Notes under the pieces: generated by a model
Databases searched by the model: none
The model's input: only the letters and a program-made list of their open reading frames with translations
What the model was told of the DNA's origin: nothing
DNA from: Labilibaculum sp.
Lineage (GTDB): Bacteria > Bacteroidota > Bacteroidia > Bacteroidales > Marinifilaceae
Assembly: GCF_963664555.1 (NCBI RefSeq)
Contig: NZ_OY761461.1
Span: 3,286,001-3,350,000, forward strand
DNA: 64,000 nt
Direction of reading: 5' to 3'
Shown here: positions 61,300-64,000 of the stretch, piece by piece
Layout: every line of letters starts with the position of its first letter
Numbering within the stretch: the stretch's first letter is position 1
Made by a program: the position numbers and the translations under genes

Positions 61300-62684
61300 T
61301 AAAGTTCAATTTTATATTTTTTTATTCGCCTATCGAGAGATTGCCACGTAATATTTAGAAGATCGGCAGCTTTAGATTTGTTATTATTAGATCTTTCCAA
61401 TGCTTTACGAATGCAATCCATCTCAACCAATTCAAGATCCAGATTTTCATCAGAGGAAAAATTAATCTTTCGTTTTTCTTCTTTTGGATGAGTAAGTTGG
61501 AAATGCGATAAACTTAATCGATTCATATCACAAATAATAACAGCTCGTTCAACCATATTTTTCAGCTCCCTCACGTTGCCGGGAAATTCATAAGAAAGTA
61601 ATCGTCGAATAACAGCTCCATCAATCTCATTTATGCTTTTCCCCATTACACGGTTAAAATATTTCACAAAATAATCCAGGAGTAAGGGAATGTCTTCTTT
61701 CCTGTTCCTCAAAGGCTCCAAATGGATAATAAAAGAACTAATTCTGTGGTACAAATCCAGACGAAATCCCTTTTCGGAATGAAGTCCTTCTATATTTTGA
61801 TTCGTGGCAGCAATGATTCTTGTGTCAAATGGAATTTCGATATTGGAACCAACTTTCATGATTTTCCGATCTTCTAAGACCCTTAAAAATTTGGTTTGAA
61901 GATTCAGTTGCATGTCTCCAATTTCATCCAAAAAAAGAGTCCCTTTATTTGCCGCTTCAAACCATCCTACTTTAGATGCGGAAGCTCCGGTAAACGCTCC
62001 TTTGGTGTGTCCGAAAAATTCACTTTCAAAAAGTGACTCCGGAATAGCACTGCAATTTACTGCATAAAAATAATTCTCCTTTCTACTGCTTAAATAATGA
62101 ATGGCTCGAGCTACCAACTCCTTACCCGTTCCACTTTCGCCCGTTATAAGCACCGAAGTATTCTCTGTTTTAGCAACTTTTCCAATGAGGTTAATTAAAT
62201 TCTTCATCTGCGGACTATCTCCGATAATTTCGTATCCCATAGCCTTATAAAACTCTTCTGAAATAATAGAATAGTTTCGTTTAACTTCTGACAAGCTTTT
62301 TTTTAGGTGGACGAACTTTTTTGTTCGTTCGATCGCACTTTCGACGTCACGCAAGCGAAATGGTTTTGTGAAAAAATCTGAGGCTCCCAAACGCATCGAA
62401 TGAATAACAGAATCCATCTCACTGTATCCACTAATCATGATTACTTCGATTTCTGGAAAATCGTGCTTAACTTTTTCCAAAACATTCAAGCCATTCATTT
62501 CAGGCAAATTAACATCAACAATAGCTATATGAATCTCATTTTTATCCATAATATCAAAAGCTTCTGAAGGACTTCCGGCTTTAAATATTCTAAAATTAGG
62601 ATCAATTAGAAATTCTTCCAATTCATCACGAACCAGCTTCTCATCATCTAAAATCAATATTCTTAAATTACTTATAGATACCAT
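61299..62684 (-). CDS. Sigma-54-dependent response regulator (NtrC family)
   Basis: A 461-residue activator: receiver domain (about 7-120; Asp57 in AIVDVNLPEMNG, Lys in TKPF), AAA+ domain with Walker A GESGTGKE (about 182), GAFTGA loop, LFLDEIGDM Walker B, and a Fis-type HTH at the end (KSKAADLLNITWQSLDRRIK). The full GAFTGA sequence shows it can contact sigma-54, so genes with GG-N10-GC promoters, such as curlin 1, are its likely targets. It lies 22 bp downstream of the histidine kinase gene. Confidence 0.95.
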   Translation of the reverse strand: MVSISNLRILILDDEKLVRDELEEFLIDPNFRIFKAGSPSEAFDIMDKNEIHIAIVDVNLPEMNGLNVLEKVKHDFPEIEVIMISGYSEMDSVIHSMRLGASDFFTKPFRLRDVESAIERTKKFVHLKKSLSEVKRNYSIISEEFYKAMGYEIIGDSPQMKNLINLIGKVAKTENTSVLITGESGTGKELVARAIHYLSSRKENYFYAVNCSAIPESLFESEFFGHTKGAFTGASASKVGWFEAANKGTLFLDEIGDMQLNLQTKFLRVLEDRKIMKVGSNIEIPFDTRIIAATNQNIEGLHSEKGFRLDLYHRISSFIIHLEPLRNRKEDIPLLLDYFVKYFNRVMGKSINEIDGAVIRRLLSYEFPGNVRELKNMVERAVIICDMNRLSLSHFQLTHPKEEKRKINFSSDENLDLELVEMDCIRKALERSNNNKSKAADLLNITWQSLDRRIKKYKIEL

Positions 62685-62706
62685 ATGAAGTGGACTTTAC
62701 TAATGA

Positions 62707-64000
62707 TTAATTATTTTCAAATTTGATTGCTTGTTTTGAATTCTCAAATTCAAAAGGCAATATCAATTTCATTTCGGTAAATTCGTTTTTTCTGCTGCTA
62801 ACTGTAATTTGCCCATTCATTTTCTGTACTATTCCTTTACTAATATACAACCCGAGTCCTGAGCCAATACCTGATGGTTTGGTCGTAAAAAATGGTTCGA
62901 AAATATAATTGAGATTATCTGGATCAATTCCACTGCCATTATCCTTAATTGCTATTACTACATTTTTATTCACTAACTCAGCAGTAATTTTAATCCATTC
63001 AACTTTTCTCTTTGTATTTGAAGATAGATGTCTGTAGTCAATAGATTCGTAAGCATTGTTTAATATATCTACAACAACCTTCTGAAGCTTATATTTATTA
63101 CCTGTTACGTATAAATCATCGGAACATGCTTCAAACGAAATCTCAACATTTTTTGTTTTGTATTGTTTCTTAATCAGGCTTATGGAATCATTAAGGAGAC
63201 TTTTTATATCAATTAGCTCTTGGGTATTTTCCTTTTGAGAGGAATTATAAATACCGATTTGTGATAAGTATTTCTTGATACGATCGATGTCAGTAAATAC
63301 CTGCGAACATTTTTCCCGGATGTACCCTTCATCAATATTATTCATCGATAAGCGCAGAAGAATATTATCCATAATCATCGAAATTCCAGTTAAGGGCTGA
63401 TTAATCTCATTCACCATTGAGCTTGCCATTTTGCCAAGAGATTCAAGCTCCGATTTCTTTAATAATAACTGACGGTGAAAATCATTGATTCTGAGCTCTT
63501 TTTCAACTTTCTCTTTTAGCTTATTCGTTTTATCTTCAAATTCCTGCTCTTGTCGCTTTAAACCAGTTATAATATCCTTATACTCAACAGAATTATTTCC
63601 AACTTCACCATTTGTAACTATTTCCATCATTATGCCACGCACACCTTTTTTATTATTCACCAAGGTTGAATGAGCGGCCAAAACAATTCGTTTCAATGCT
63701 TGTTTTTTGGTAACAATCGACAACAATTCAAAAACAAAGCCTTTTTTTGAATTTGACAAATTCAATATTTTTTTAATTTTCTTTGTGTCCTCATCCTTAA
63801 AAAACTGAGTGAATTCTAAACCCTTAGTGTCTTTTAATTCATGACATTCAAGAAATTTACATGCGTAATCATTCAAATAGCTGATTTGGTTTTTTTCATT
63901 CAACTCAAAAATAGCCTTGTCACTGTATGCATCATTTTCAAGACTTAGACTCTCTTTAAATGTCAACTCCAAAGTTTTTTTCTGAGAAATATCTGAAACA
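62707..64000 (-). CDS. PAS-containing sensor histidine kinase with Asn for the phospho-acceptor His (5' partial)
   Basis: The frame is open to the window edge, so the N-terminus is missing; residues DISQKKTLEL just inside mark the end of an earlier PAS domain. The visible part has one PAS domain (about 15-125), a coiled linker (QEFEDKTNKLKEKVEKELRI), a HisKA-type helix and a HATPase (IAIKDNGSGIDPDNLNYIFEPF, SGIGSGLGLYISKG) with intact N, G1 and G2 boxes. In the HisKA helix, MASSMVNEINQPL has Asn (codon 63409-63411) where the normal motif has His (xHEINQPL). It may bind ATP but should not autophosphorylate at the usual place. Upstream of the sigma-54 regulator in one operon. Confidence 0.85.
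   Translation of the reverse strand, partial: VSDISQKKTLELTFKESLSLENDAYSDKAIFELNEKNQISYLNDYACKFLECHELKDTKGLEFTQFFKDEDTKKIKKILNLSNSKKGFVFELLSIVTKKQALKRIVLAAHSTLVNNKKGVRGIMMEIVTNGEVGNNSVEYKDIITGLKRQEQEFEDKTNKLKEKVEKELRINDFHRQLLLKKSELESLGKMASSMVNEINQPLTGISMIMDNILLRLSMNNIDEGYIREKCSQVFTDIDRIKKYLSQIGIYNSSQKENTQELIDIKSLLNDSISLIKKQYKTKNVEISFEACSDDLYVTGNKYKLQKVVVDILNNAYESIDYRHLSSNTKRKVEWIKITAELVNKNVVIAIKDNGSGIDPDNLNYIFEPFFTTKPSGIGSGLGLYISKGIVQKMNGQITVSSRKNEFTEMKLILPFEFENSKQAIKFENN

Noticed and set aside
1..64000. tRNA or rRNA genes
   Set aside because: None was recognised by eye on either strand; a covariance-model scan would be needed to exclude a missed tRNA.

Overview
The window looks like chromosomal DNA of a free-living, probably marine member of the Bacteroidota (Marinilabiliales/Marinifilaceae-like; this is inference from family content, not a database match). 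Supporting signs are low GC, near absence of Shine-Dalgarno sequences, TAnnTTTG-type promoter boxes, and protein families typical of the phylum: TonB receptor + DUF4249, DUF4293, DUF5916, BlaI/BlaR1-type M56, PorP/SprF, the type B type IX secretion C-terminal domain, and a Bacteroidetes-type curli system.

Layout. 1-12.9 kb: end of a TonB-dependent receptor with its DUF4249 lipoprotein, a YbaK-type deacylase, a BlaI-BlaR1-like repressor/sensor pair behind three palindromic operators, then assorted housekeeping and secreted proteins (DUF302, secreted isoaspartyl methyltransferase, M28 peptidase, MOSC protein). An 83-bp dimeric tandem repeat lies at 10.2 kb. 13-24.3 kb: carbohydrate locus with a DUF1080 protein, GH20 hexosaminidase, GH2 glucuronidase-like enzyme, BNR-type protein, a membrane-anchored winged-helix regulator, an alpha/beta-hydrolase esterase, and kduD/kduI. 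Together these suggest breakdown of a uronic-acid and hexosamine polymer and entry of the 4-deoxy-5-keto-uronate into the KDG pathway. 25-31.6 kb: accessory region bounded by two apparently identical 1260-bp IS3-family elements in opposite orientation. Between them lie a two-gene membrane operon whose second protein carries a TIR/deoxyribosyltransferase-like domain (candidate defence module), a TPR protein and a flavin reductase-like protein. 31.8-44.8 kb: core genes (DUF4293, DUF5916 barrel, prohibitin-like protein, nucleoside phosphorylase, transglutaminase-like protein, RNase Y, ZapA with a coiled-coil partner, M23 peptidase, C69 dipeptidase, ribosomal protein L19).

44.8-64 kb: a large curli (type VIII secretion) locus read on the minus strand. 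It encodes CsgE, CsgF and a CsgG with an extra C-terminal beta-barrel, two very long curlin-repeat proteins (543 and 547 aa), a short curlin-like protein, a CsgH-like chaperone and a beta-propeller lipoprotein. Upstream are a PorP/SprF protein paired with a 1587-residue type IX secreted protein of 11 Ig-like repeats, then a small HTH protein, a pseudo-receiver, a sigma-54-dependent response regulator and a histidine kinase whose phospho-acceptor His is replaced by Asn. A good sigma-54 promoter (GG-N10-GC) lies upstream of the 547-aa curlin gene, linking the regulator to fibre production. The best candidates for new biology are this regulated giant-curlin locus and the two-gene TIR-like module.
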